From positions 1,588 through 15,678 of the forward strand of contig DBRO01000080.1 of NCBI GenBank assembly GCA_002306005.1: a stretch of 14,091 nucleotides of DNA, written 5' to 3'. Positions 1 through 7,425 of this stretch are shown in pieces. This DNA comes from Ruminococcus sp. UBA1366 (lineage in GTDB: Bacteria > Bacillota > Clostridia > Oscillospirales > Ruminococcaceae). The notes below the pieces were generated by a model that did not search any database, was not told where the DNA came from, and was given only the letters and a program-made list of their open reading frames with translations. Position 1 is the first letter of the stretch, and each line of letters begins with the position of its first letter. A program made the position numbers and the translations under genes.

Positions 1-197
1 CCGGTTGTGCCTTCCATCAGCACAGCATTTGTTGCGGTAACGCCCTCCAGCGCAGTGTTTGCCGCTGCCGCAACGCTCTGCGCATCCGTCCCGTCCGCCG
101 AAACCATCCCAACAGGCGCGGCGGGAATACACAACACTGCCGCCAAAACAAGCGCCGTCATGCTTCGCCATAGCGAAAACCTTGCTCTTTTCATCAT
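1..197 (-). CDS. Exported protein of unknown function, N-terminal part only (truncated by window edge)
   Basis: About 65 codons are visible, reading leftward from ATG at 197-195 and open to the window edge; a second ATG follows at 194-192. A strong GGGAGGAG site lies at 210-203, 5 bases before the first ATG and 8 before the second, so either could be used. The N-terminus is a classical signal peptide: a basic stretch (KRARF, then WRS), a hydrophobic core near residues 13-28 (MTALVLAAVLCIPAAP), and a likely signal peptidase I site after VSA at residue 34. Cys23 lacks a lipobox context, so this is probably not a lipoprotein. The visible mature part is rich in Ala, Thr and Val (DGTDAQSVAAAANTALEGV) and shows no domain I recognise. 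The product is therefore exported, possibly wall-associated or enzymatic; the function cannot be judged from this fragment. I see no convincing promoter in 198-295. Confidence 0.75.
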   Translation of the reverse strand, partial: MMKRARFSLWRSMTALVLAAVLCIPAAPVGMVSADGTDAQSVAAAANTALEGVTATNAVLMEGTT

Positions 198-218
198 CAG
201 TACTCCTCCCAATTCGCG

Positions 219-236
219 TTGATTGTCCAAAATCAA
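219..236. repeat. Small inverted repeat upstream of the exported-protein gene
   Basis: TTGATT (219-224) and AATCAA (231-236) form a perfect 6-bp dyad with a 6-base centre, just upstream of the ribosome site of the leftward exported-protein gene. It could be an operator or weak hairpin in the leader. A dyad this short and AT-rich can arise by chance, and I found no clear -35/-10 pair to place it against. Confidence 0.2.
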
Positions 237-295
237 TCTACAACAATGTATGCGCGCCGTGCGGGAAAAATGCTGTTTTACGGACGAAATCAAAA

Positions 296-324
296 CAAGC
301 CCGCGGAAAAACTCCGCGGGCTTG
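296..324 (-). terminator. Rho-independent terminator of the HPr-like gene
   Basis: A perfect 12-bp GC-rich stem (296-307 with 313-324) closes a 5-base loop. Read leftward, it is followed by TTTTGATTT (295-287), a good U-rich tail. It lies 22 bases past the HPr-like stop codon and isolates that gene from the exported-protein gene beyond it. On the + strand no T-run directly follows, so it works mainly leftward. Confidence 0.88.
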
Positions 325-345
325 CTGTGCTTTTTCTATTCGTAA

Positions 346-576
346 TTACTTCACGATAAACGCGCTAATTTCTTCCATGAACTTCTCCGCATCATCCGTG
401 TGGGCAACCAGTTCAATGGACTTGCTCAAATCAAGGCTGAAAATACCCATAATGGACTTTGCATCCACCGCGTATCTGCCGCTCATCAGATCCACATCAA
501 AGTCATATTTTGAAACAGCATTTACAAATGTTTTCACATCGCCAATGGATTCCAGTTTAATCATCATTTTTTTCAT
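346..576 (-). CDS. HPr-like protein lacking the active-site histidine (Crh-like)
   Basis: The 76-aa product belongs to the HPr fold family. Residues 22-51 (SKYDFDVDL, then AKSIMGIFSLDLSK) match the HPr region around the regulatory serine; Ser41 aligns with HPr Ser46, the HPr kinase site. Aligned without gaps on that region, the position of catalytic His15 falls on Ser10 and that of Arg17 on Gly12, and the GIHARPA motif is absent. It therefore should not carry phosphate in the PTS. By analogy with Bacillus Crh (Gln at that position) it may have a regulatory role, for example with CcpA; this is inference. The start is ATG at 576-574, with AGGAGG 7 bases upstream. An upstream in-frame ATG at 624-622 lies inside the -10 box and cannot be used from that promoter. 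The gene is monocistronic, with its own promoter and terminator. Confidence 0.85.
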   Translation of the reverse strand: MKKMMIKLESIGDVKTFVNAVSKYDFDVDLMSGRYAVDAKSIMGIFSLDLSKSIELVAHTDDAEKFMEEISAFIVK

Positions 577-622
577 ATTAGTTCCTCCTTCAAAATCAAG
601 AGTAAAATTCTTCTGTATCTTC

Positions 623-652
623 ACTATACCAAATCCGCAGGGGTTTTGTCAA
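623..652 (-). promoter_or_regulatory. Promoter of the HPr-like gene
   Basis: Read leftward, TTGACA (652-647, perfect -35) is followed after 18 bases by TATAGT (628-623). Transcription would start near 616, giving a leader of about 40 bases before the ATG at 576. The -35 box lies only 7 bases from that of the divergent mtaB promoter. Confidence 0.8.
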
Positions 653-659
653 TATCTAA

Positions 660-688
660 TTGAAAAAAAAATGAAAATATAGTATAAT
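660..688 (+). promoter_or_regulatory. Promoter of the mtaB-purL-lipoprotein operon
   Basis: TTGAAA (660-665) and a perfect TATAAT (683-688) are separated by 17 bases, a near-consensus sigma-A promoter. The start would lie near 695, leaving a leader of about 90 bases before mtaB. It stands back to back with the HPr-like promoter. Confidence 0.82.
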
Positions 689-697
689 AGGCAAAGC

Positions 698-722
698 GGC
701 AAATTTGCCCGAACCAAATTTG
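698..722. repeat. Tandem CAAATTTG palindromes at the start of the mtaB leader
   Basis: GGCAAATTTGCC (698-709) is a perfect 12-bp palindrome just after the expected transcription start. A second CAAATTTG (715-722) has its centre 15 bases further on. Two copies of one palindrome next to a promoter resemble an operator, but the AT-rich core makes chance possible and no regulator is apparent. Confidence 0.35.
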
Positions 723-785
723 TATATTTTAACGAATTTTGTACCGGTAATTTGTTTATAATACATAAATAGCGAAAGGAACTCC

Positions 786-2096
786 ATGAAGGTTTATTAC
801 GATACATTTGGCTGCAAGGTCAATCAGTACGAAACAGAAGCCCTGCGCCAGCGCATGGCACTACAGGGCTATGAGGACGCCCCCACCCATGCCGAGGCAG
901 ATATCTGCATCATCAACACCTGCACCGTCACCGCACAAAGCGATAAAAAATGCCTCAAGCTTGTGCGCCGGATTCGTGCGGAAAACCCCACCTGTGTTAC
1001 CGTACTTGCCGGCTGCTACCCGCAGGCATTCCCGCAAGAGGCGCAGCAGGCAGGCTGTGATATTATTGTCGGCACGGCAGGAAAAACGAAAATTCCCGAA
1101 CTGCTTGCGGAATTTTTACAAAGCCGTGAACCCATCCAAGCCGTTGCCCCCCACTGCACGGGGGAAGTCTTTGAGACCTCCGCCATTGATACGCTCCAAG
1201 AAAACCGCCGCAAAACCCGCGGAATTATCAAAATCCAAGACGGCTGTGACAGCTATTGCTCCTACTGCATTATTCCAAAAGCGCGCGGGCATTTGCGTTC
1301 CAAGCCCGCGGAAGAAATCCGCAAGGAAGCCGAGCAGCTTGCAATCAATCACCGCGAGCTGGTGCTGACGGGCATCAATCTTTCCTGCTACGGTAAGGAT
1401 TTTGCAGACGGCACCACCCTTTGCGATGCGGTTTGCGCCGCCGCTATACCCCAACCCATTGCACGAGTGCGGCTGGGTTCGCTGGAACCGGAACTGCTCA
1501 CAGACGAAATCATCGCCCGCCTTGCCGCAGAACCCAAACTCTGCCCGCAGTTCCACCTCTCCTTGCAAAGCGGATGCGAAAAAACGCTCCGTGCCATGCA
1601 CCGCCGCTACACACCGGAAGAATACCGCCGGCTCTGCGAAAAACTGCGGGACGTGTTCCCAAACTGTGCAATTACCACCGATGTCATGGTCGGTTTTCCC
1701 GGCGAAACACAGGAGGATTTCCAGCAATCGCGGGAATTTGTCCGCGCCTGCGGCTTTGCCCGCACGCATATTTTTCCCTACTCCCCGCGCCACGGCACAA
1801 AGGCGGCGGAGTTCCCCAACCAAATTCCGCAGGAAGAAAAGCTTCGCCGTGCCGCCCTGATGGAACAAACCGCGCAGGCTTGCGAGCGAGAATTCTTAGA
1901 GCGCATGGTCGGAAAGACCGTGCAGGTGCTGTTTGAAAAGGAAAACTGCACAGAATTTCACCGCGGTTATAGTGAGAATTACACGCTTGTTAAGATTGTG
2001 CGAAAAAATGCCGAAAAAAGTTTGCGCGGCGCGCTTTTTTGTGTTAAAATAAAGAAAGCTGAAGACGGATTCTGCCTGGGAGAAATTTTACCGTAA
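786..2096 (+). CDS. mtaB: tRNA (N6-L-threonylcarbamoyladenosine(37)-C2)-methylthiotransferase MtaB
   Basis: The 436-aa product is a radical-SAM methylthiotransferase that adds a methylthio group to t6A37 of ANN-reading tRNAs in the cytoplasm. The N-terminal UPF0004 domain has its three cluster cysteines at Cys10 (TFGCKVNQYE), Cys46 (INTCTV) and Cys77 (AGCYPQ). The radical-SAM motif CxxxCxxC is Cys154, Cys158 and Cys161 (DGCDSYCSYCIIP), and a TRAM-like RNA-binding domain fills roughly residues 375-436. The TFGCKVNQYE start and IPKARGHLRS after the cluster are typical of the MtaB (YqeV) branch rather than MiaB or RimO. Length is normal and all six cysteines are present. AAAGGA (775-780) lies 5 bases before the ATG. 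It is the first gene of a likely operon: no terminator is visible before purL, 66 bases on. Confidence 0.92.
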   Translation: MKVYYDTFGCKVNQYETEALRQRMALQGYEDAPTHAEADICIINTCTVTAQSDKKCLKLVRRIRAENPTCVTVLAGCYPQAFPQEAQQAGCDIIVGTAGKTKIPELLAEFLQSREPIQAVAPHCTGEVFETSAIDTLQENRRKTRGIIKIQDGCDSYCSYCIIPKARGHLRSKPAEEIRKEAEQLAINHRELVLTGINLSCYGKDFADGTTLCDAVCAAAIPQPIARVRLGSLEPELLTDEIIARLAAEPKLCPQFHLSLQSGCEKTLRAMHRRYTPEEYRRLCEKLRDVFPNCAITTDVMVGFPGETQEDFQQSREFVRACGFARTHIFPYSPRHGTKAAEFPNQIPQEEKLRRAALMEQTAQACEREFLERMVGKTVQVLFEKENCTEFHRGYSENYTLVKIVRKNAEKSLRGALFCVKIKKAEDGFCLGEILP

Positions 2097-2144
2097 AATT
2101 TTTTATTAAGAAATCACTGCCGCAGAAAACCGCCTGTATTGTAG

Positions 2145-2150
2145 AAAGGA
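2145..2150 (+). promoter_or_regulatory. Ribosome binding site that decides the purL start
   Basis: AAAGGA abuts the ATG at 2151 directly, leaving no spacer for the ribosome, but lies 12 bases before the ATG at 2163. The second start also gives the N-terminus usual in this family (MSVYRIYVEKK). I therefore take 2163 as the start, although 12 bases is longer than ideal. Confidence 0.6.
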
Positions 2151-2162
2151 ATGGTCCGACCG

Positions 2163-5100
2163 ATGTCTGTTTACCGAATCTATGTGGAGAAAAAATCCGG
2201 CTTTGCCGTGGAGGCAGCGTCCCTGCTTGGCTCTGTCAAATCCGCGCTGGGACTGACGGAATTACAGGGAATCCGTATTATCAACCGCTATGACGCGGAA
2301 GGCTTAAGCGAGGCGGATTTTAATCTGGCAATCCCCGTGGTGTTCTCAGAACCCGCGGTGGATACCGTGTACAGCCATCTTCCCCTCATCGCAAAAAACG
2401 AGCAGGTAATTGCCGTGGAATACCTCCCCGGACAGTTTGATCAGCGTGCGGATTCCTGCGCGCAGTGTATTTCTCTGCTCACGGGCGGCACACGTCCGGC
2501 GGTGCGTTCCGCAAAAATTTATATTATCAAGGGCGATTTAGAACCCGCCGAGCTGCAACAAATCAAGTCCTATATCATCAATCCGGTGGAAAGCCGCGAG
2601 GCTTCCCTGCGGCGATACGAAACGCTGGAAATGACCTACGATACGCCCACCGAGGTGGAAACGATGGACGGCTTTATTTACTCCAACGAGGAAGATTTAA
2701 ACAACCTGCTCACCTCCATGGGTCTTGCCATGGATTTAGATGACTTAAAGTTCTGTCAGGCATATTTCCGCGACACGGAAAAGCGCAACCCCACCATTAC
2801 CGAAATCCGCATGATTGATACCTACTGGTCGGACCACTGCCGGCACACCACCTTCTCCACCATTCTGGATAAGGTGGAAATCCGTTCGCCTGCAATTGCA
2901 AAAACCTTTCAGGATTATGAAAATCTCCGTAAGGAAATCCATAAATTCCGCACGGACAAGCCCCGCACACTCATGGATTTAGCCGTCATCGGCGCAAAGA
3001 AGTTAAAAAAAGACGGCAAGCTGCCGGATTTGGACGAGAGCGAGGAAATCAACGCCTGCTCAGTTAAAATCCCCGTGGACGTGGACGGCGTGGAACAAGA
3101 CTGGCTGTTGATGTTCAAGAACGAAACCCACAACCACCCCACGGAAATCGAACCGTTCGGCGGTGCGGCTACCTGCCTTGGCGGTGCAATCCGCGACCCG
3201 CTTTCCGGACGTTCGTATGTCTATCAGGCCATGCGCGTCACGGGTGCGGCAAACCCGCTTGTCCCCGTGGAGGATACCATCAGCGGCAAGCTGCCCCAGC
3301 GTAAAATCACCGTGGGTGCGGCAAACGGCTATTCCTCCTACGGCAACCAAATCGGGCTTGCAACCGGTCATGTTAGTGAAATTTACCACCCCGGCTATGT
3401 GGCAAAGCGCATGGAAATCGGCGCGGTCATCGGTGCGGCACCGGAGAAAAACGTCCGGCGCGAACGCCCCGCAGCAGGGGATGTAATCATTCTGCTCGGC
3501 GGCAAAACCGGACGGGACGGCTGCGGCGGCGCAACCGGCTCTTCCAAATCGCACACGATTGAATCTTTAGAAAGCTGCGGCGCGGAAGTCCAAAAGGGTA
3601 ACGCGCCGGAGGAAAGAAAGCTCCAGCGCTTGTTCCGCAAGCCGGAAGTTACCCGCATGATTAAACGCTGTAATGACTTTGGCGCAGGCGGAGTTTCCGT
3701 TGCCATCGGCGAACTAACGGACGGACTGATTATCAGTCTGGATTCCGTGCCAAAAAAATACGAAGGACTCGACGGCACTGAGCTTGCCATTTCTGAATCT
3801 CAGGAGCGCATGGCGGTGGTGATTGCCAAAAACGACCTGCCCCGCTTTATGGAAGAAGCCGCCCGCGAAAACCTAGAGGCAACCCTCGTTGCCATCGTAA
3901 CGGAAGAACCTCGCCTAAAAATGAAGTGGAAAAATAACACGATTGTGGATCTCTCCCGTGCGTTTTTGAACTCCAACGGCGCACCCAAACACACGAACGT
4001 TGTAATCGACAAGCCCCTGCTGTTCTCCAACGACAATGTGAATGATTCCCCCGATACTTGGCTTGCCATGATTTCGGATTTAAATATCTGTTCCCAAAAG
4101 GGACTGATTGAACGCTTTGACTCCACCATCGGTGCGGCAACTGTGCTGATGCCGTTTGGCGGAAAATATCAGAACACGCCCAACCAAGCCATGGCGGCAA
4201 AAATCCCCGTGCTGGAAGGCGACACCACAACAACTTCGCTGATGGGCTGGGGATATAACCCGTTTTTGTCCAAGCAAAGCCCCTACCACGGCGCGTATTG
4301 CGCGGTCATTGAGTCCATTGCAAAAATCGTTGCAGCAGGCGGCAGCTACCACAAATGCTGGCTGACGTTCCAAGAGTATTTTGAACGTACCCAAAACGAC
4401 CCCCACCGCTGGGGTAAACCGCTGGCGGCATTGCTCGGCGCATTAAAAGCCCAGCTTGGACTGGGTTGTGCGGCAATTGGCGGCAAGGATTCCATGTCCG
4501 GCACGTTTGAAAACATTGACGTTCCCCCCACACTGGTTTCGTTTGCGGTATCCGTTACAAAAAGCGCAAATGTAATTTCGCCCGAATTTAAAAAAGCCGG
4601 CTCCAATGTCGTGTTCTTAAAACCAGAAACCGATGATGACGGTATGCCCATACTTTCCAGCGTGAAAGCCGTGTTTGATAAAGTCGAAAAGCTAATTGCC
4701 GACAAGCGTGCGCTGTCCGTCTGGACAGTCACCTACGGCGGTATTTCCGAGGGCATTGCAAAAATGTGCTTCGGCAATAAGCTTGGCGTGAAATTCACCG
4801 CCAATGTCAAACCCACGGAACTTTTCCGCGCAACCTACGGCGCCTTCCTGATTGAACTGGACGGCGAGGCAAACCCGGATGAGCGCGTAATTGCTAAAAC
4901 GATTGCTGAATATGTGATTATTACGGAAAGCTATGCGCTTTCGCTGGACCGGATGCAGGAGCTTTGGGAGAAAAAGCTTGAACCGGTCTTTCCGGCAACC
5001 ATTATGCAAAACGAGTTCACCCCGGAAAAATACAGCTACAATTCCGTGACACGGATTACCCCGCGTGTGAAAGTTGCCAAACCTCGCGTGCTGATTCCTG

Positions 5101-5879
5101 TTTTCCCCGGCACAAACTGCGAGTACGATACCGCCCGTGCTTTTGAAAAAGCCGGTGCGATTCCGGAAATTCTTGTCGTGAGAAACCTCTCCGCGCAGGC
5201 GATTGAGGACAGCGTGCTGGAAATGGAAAAGCTGATCGCCAATTCGCAGATTATCATGCTGCCGGGCGGCTTCAGCGGCGGCGACGAACCGGACGGAAGC
5301 GGTAAGTTCATCACTGCGTTCTTCCGCAACCCGCGCCTCACGGATGCCGTACACGAACTGCTCAAGCACCGGGACGGCTTAATGCTGGGCATCTGCAACG
5401 GATTCCAAGCGTTGATTAAGCTGGGACTGGTGCCCTACGGCGAAATTGTCCCCATGCGGCAGGATTCCCCCACGCTGACGTTTAACACCATTGCACGGCA
5501 CCAGTCCAAAATGGTGAACACCCGCATTGCGTCGAATCTTTCGCCGTGGCTGGTTACCAGCTCTGTGGGCGACATCCACACCGTGGCGATTTCCCACGGG
5601 GAGGGTCGCTTTGTCGCCTCTCTGGAGGAAATCGAACAGCTTGCCGAAAACGGCCAGATTGCCACACAGTATGTGGATTTCAGCGGCAACCCGACCATGG
5701 ACATTCACTGCAACCCCAACACCTCCATGCAGGCAATTGAGGGCATAACCAGTCCCGACGGCCGCGTGCTGGGCAAAATGGGACACTCCGAGCGCATTGG
5801 CACGGACGTGTGCAAGAATGTTCCCGGCGTGAAAGACCAGCAGATTTTTGCAAACGGCGTAAGATATTTTGCGGATTAA
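2163..5879 (+). CDS. purL: Phosphoribosylformylglycinamidine synthase, single-chain form
   Basis: The 1238-aa enzyme converts FGAR, glutamine and ATP to FGAM, the fourth step of de novo purine synthesis. It is the fused clostridial type, combining activities that Bacillus splits into PurS, PurL and PurQ. A PurS-like N-terminal domain (about 1-80) is followed by the tandem synthetase halves, with HNHPTEIEPFGGAAT at 323-337 and DFGAGGVSVAIGEL in the middle, and then a class I glutaminase domain from about 975. The glutaminase has PVFPGTNCEYD (Cys986 within it), nucleophile Cys1078 in LGICNGFQ, and His1208 and Glu1210 in GHSER, so it looks intact. The start is discussed under the adjacent ribosome site; ATG 2151 would add four residues. 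It follows mtaB and precedes the lipoprotein gene by 30 bases, with no terminator between. I see no purine riboswitch upstream. Confidence 0.96.
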   Translation: MSVYRIYVEKKSGFAVEAASLLGSVKSALGLTELQGIRIINRYDAEGLSEADFNLAIPVVFSEPAVDTVYSHLPLIAKNEQVIAVEYLPGQFDQRADSCAQCISLLTGGTRPAVRSAKIYIIKGDLEPAELQQIKSYIINPVESREASLRRYETLEMTYDTPTEVETMDGFIYSNEEDLNNLLTSMGLAMDLDDLKFCQAYFRDTEKRNPTITEIRMIDTYWSDHCRHTTFSTILDKVEIRSPAIAKTFQDYENLRKEIHKFRTDKPRTLMDLAVIGAKKLKKDGKLPDLDESEEINACSVKIPVDVDGVEQDWLLMFKNETHNHPTEIEPFGGAATCLGGAIRDPLSGRSYVYQAMRVTGAANPLVPVEDTISGKLPQRKITVGAANGYSSYGNQIGLATGHVSEIYHPGYVAKRMEIGAVIGAAPEKNVRRERPAAGDVIILLGGKTGRDGCGGATGSSKSHTIESLESCGAEVQKGNAPEERKLQRLFRKPEVTRMIKRCNDFGAGGVSVAIGELTDGLIISLDSVPKKYEGLDGTELAISESQERMAVVIAKNDLPRFMEEAARENLEATLVAIVTEEPRLKMKWKNNTIVDLSRAFLNSNGAPKHTNVVIDKPLLFSNDNVNDSPDTWLAMISDLNICSQKGLIERFDSTIGAATVLMPFGGKYQNTPNQAMAAKIPVLEGDTTTTSLMGWGYNPFLSKQSPYHGAYCAVIESIAKIVAAGGSYHKCWLTFQEYFERTQNDPHRWGKPLAALLGALKAQLGLGCAAIGGKDSMSGTFENIDVPPTLVSFAVSVTKSANVISPEFKKAGSNVVFLKPETDDDGMPILSSVKAVFDKVEKLIADKRALSVWTVTYGGISEGIAKMCFGNKLGVKFTANVKPTELFRATYGAFLIELDGEANPDERVIAKTIAEYVIITESYALSLDRMQELWEKKLEPVFPATIMQNEFTPEKYSYNSVTRITPRVKVAKPRVLIPVFPGTNCEYDTARAFEKAGAIPEILVVRNLSAQAIEDSVLEMEKLIANSQIIMLPGGFSGGDEPDGSGKFITAFFRNPRLTDAVHELLKHRDGLMLGICNGFQALIKLGLVPYGEIVPMRQDSPTLTFNTIARHQSKMVNTRIASNLSPWLVTSSVGDIHTVAISHGEGRFVASLEEIEQLAENGQIATQYVDFSGNPTMDIHCNPNTSMQAIEGITSPDGRVLGKMGHSERIGTDVCKNVPGVKDQQIFANGVRYFAD

Positions 5880-5909
5880 ACGCAGAAATTTGACATCTGG
5901 GGTGATGGA

Positions 5910-6629
5910 ATGAAAAAGCAAATTGCAGGCGCGCTTGTCATATGCCTGTTGCTGTGCGGCTGCGAAACAAAGCAATCAGATTCCTCCCAAACGCAGCCAA
6001 ACACCCACGCAGAGCTTGCCGAGCGTGTGCGCGACGCGAAAATAGATTTTACTTTGCCGGAGGAAAACAGCACGGCTTTCACAAATACGGGCGAACCCCT
6101 GCTCAGTCCCTATTTGCAAGCCGTCACTTCATGGGAATATACTTACGAAATCGTCCTCTCCGGACTAGGGGAAAACGACCAGCTGATTTATAATTATCGC
6201 ACGCAAATCGGCGCGAACTATTTGGAAGAACAGCTGGTCAACGCAGTGGATGATGATCCGGATTCCGTGACAACGTATGTGAGTCTGGGCGGAGTTGCCT
6301 ATGTTTGCACCGATGACGGCATCCATCCGCCGGCGGTGCAATCCGGCGAAAATGCGCGGAGAAAAACAGACAGCAGTTTGTTTCCGATGTTTTCCGGTGA
6401 TGCGAATTATGCATATGCGCAAAGCCGTTCGGTGCGCGTGGACGGCAAGGAATATATCTGCGAAACATGGAAAACTTCTGATGACACCACCTATGCGTAC
6501 TACTTTTTAGACGGCGAACTTGCCGGCATGAAGTATACCGCAAGCAGCGGCATTCCGATGAACATCTACCTGCTTTCGTTTTCAGAGCAAGCAGAAAAGG
6601 ATAAAATCAAAGTACCCTCCGCCACATAA
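5910..6629 (+). CDS. Putative lipoprotein of unknown function
   Basis: The 239-aa product has a short basic N-terminus (MKKQ), a hydrophobic core and a lipobox ending LCGC, so Cys18 is the likely lipidated residue; Cys16 at the -2 position is slightly unusual. A polar linker rich in Ser, Gln and Thr follows (about 19-35), as is usual for membrane-anchored extracellular proteins. The rest has alternating polar and aromatic stretches (SWEYTYEIVLSG, YAYYFLDGELAGMKY) suggesting a beta-rich fold like LolA/LprG-type carriers or related clostridial lipoproteins, but I recognise no family. GGGGTGATGG (5899-5908) just precedes the ATG. It is the last gene of the mtaB-purL operon, 30 bases after purL, and ends 5 bases before a strong terminator. 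No link to purine metabolism is evident; it may share only transcription. Confidence 0.82.
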   Translation: MKKQIAGALVICLLLCGCETKQSDSSQTQPNTHAELAERVRDAKIDFTLPEENSTAFTNTGEPLLSPYLQAVTSWEYTYEIVLSGLGENDQLIYNYRTQIGANYLEEQLVNAVDDDPDSVTTYVSLGGVAYVCTDDGIHPPAVQSGENARRKTDSSLFPMFSGDANYAYAQSRSVRVDGKEYICETWKTSDDTTYAYYFLDGELAGMKYTASSGIPMNIYLLSFSEQAEKDKIKVPSAT

Positions 6630-6634
6630 AAAAC

Positions 6635-6667
6635 AAAGCCTGTACCATTTCTTTCGGTACAGGCTTT
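6635..6667. terminator. Bidirectional terminator between the lipoprotein and DUF1275 genes
   Basis: A perfect 12-bp stem AAAGCCTGTACC/GGTACAGGCTTT (6635-6646 with 6656-6667) closes a 9-base loop. Rightward it runs into TTTTCACGTTTTT; leftward it runs into GTTTTTTATG. It can thus end both the rightward mtaB-purL-lipoprotein operon and the leftward pcrA-DUF1275 transcript. Confidence 0.9.
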
Positions 6668-6699
6668 TCACGTTTTTCAAGCAACACTGCGTGCCTTCG

Positions 6700-7398
6700 T
6701 CATTCTGTTTCTGTGAATTCTTCCTCGTCTGCTTCTTCTTTTAAAAACATCAACAAGAACCCCGCAGCCAGCAGCAAGCAGGAAATCCAGATTGCCCGCG
6801 TATGATATACCCCCACGGAAAAACTGCCAATTGCCGCCCCGCCCGCAAAAATCAGAATCACCAAGTAGTATTTCAACGCGCTTTTAAGTGCCTTGCGGCT
6901 GCGCGAGCGAAAATACCCGCAAAGTGCCTCCGTGCCGCTGCGCATATTGCCAATGCACATCGTGCTGGCGTAAGAAATCCCGCTGATTTTCCGAAACGTC
7001 TGTACCTGCATGGCGCAGGAAAAGGACACCAGCGCATTCGCAAGCGCGTTCAGGCTTGTGGGAAGAAACCCCACCGCAAATAGTATCACAATTTCTGCCA
7101 GCAGAATCAACTGCCGCCAATGCACCCGCTCTAAATATTTATACTTTTGGTGAACCAGCTCCGCCAGAAAAATTCCGATAATAAACGCACAAAGCGGAAT
7201 CGCATACCGCAGCGCCGCCGGTCTGCCCTGTATCAGATTCGCACTCATCAGTACGATATTACCCGTCTGGGCGTTGGCGAAAACCTCCCCGCGATACAAA
7301 AACGAGTACGCATCCTGAAACCCGCCCGACAACGTGAGAAAAAATCCCGTGAGAAAAGTGTCCGACATCTGCCGCCGAACCCGCAAATGTGTTTTCAT
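6700..7398 (-). CDS. DUF1275 (YoaK-family) membrane protein
   Basis: The 232-aa integral membrane protein carries the DUF1275 hallmarks near its N-terminus: SGGFQDAYSFL (about 24-34) and FANAQTGNIVL (about 40-50), matching the family's GxxDA and TGN motifs. About six hydrophobic segments follow (for example ALRYAIPLCAFIIGIFLAEL and LKYYLVILIFAGGAAIGSF), and the C-terminus is acidic (KEEADEEEFTETE). Molecular function is unknown for the family; a transporter-like role is often assumed. I start it at ATG 7398, with GGAG (7408-7405) 6 bases upstream. A TTG at 7410 lies in frame but has no ribosome site before it. It begins 27 bases after the pcrA stop with no terminator between, so the two are probably cotranscribed, and it ends at the shared terminator. 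Confidence 0.9.
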   Translation of the reverse strand: MKTHLRVRRQMSDTFLTGFFLTLSGGFQDAYSFLYRGEVFANAQTGNIVLMSANLIQGRPAALRYAIPLCAFIIGIFLAELVHQKYKYLERVHWRQLILLAEIVILFAVGFLPTSLNALANALVSFSCAMQVQTFRKISGISYASTMCIGNMRSGTEALCGYFRSRSRKALKSALKYYLVILIFAGGAAIGSFSVGVYHTRAIWISCLLLAAGFLLMFLKEEADEEEFTETE

Positions 7399-7425
7399 GA
7401 GCCGCTCCAAATTTTTTTGCTGAAA

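Noticed and set aside
730..762. Second promoter for mtaB using TATAAT at 757-762
   Set aside because: The -10 is perfect, but no acceptable -35 lies 16-18 bases upstream (GAATTT at best), and a near-consensus promoter is already present at 660-688.
1116..1868. Open frame of 250 codons on the - strand opposite mtaB, and similar ones opposite purL (4692-5369, 5379-5975)
   Set aside because: mtaB and purL are complete and conserved in these regions; the antisense frames show no family motif and lie inside genes without ribosome sites that I can support.
2097..2162. Purine riboswitch or separate promoter directly before purL
   Set aside because: The gap is only 66 bases, too short for a purine riboswitch plus expression platform, with no convincing -35/-10 pair; transcription from the mtaB promoter explains purL.
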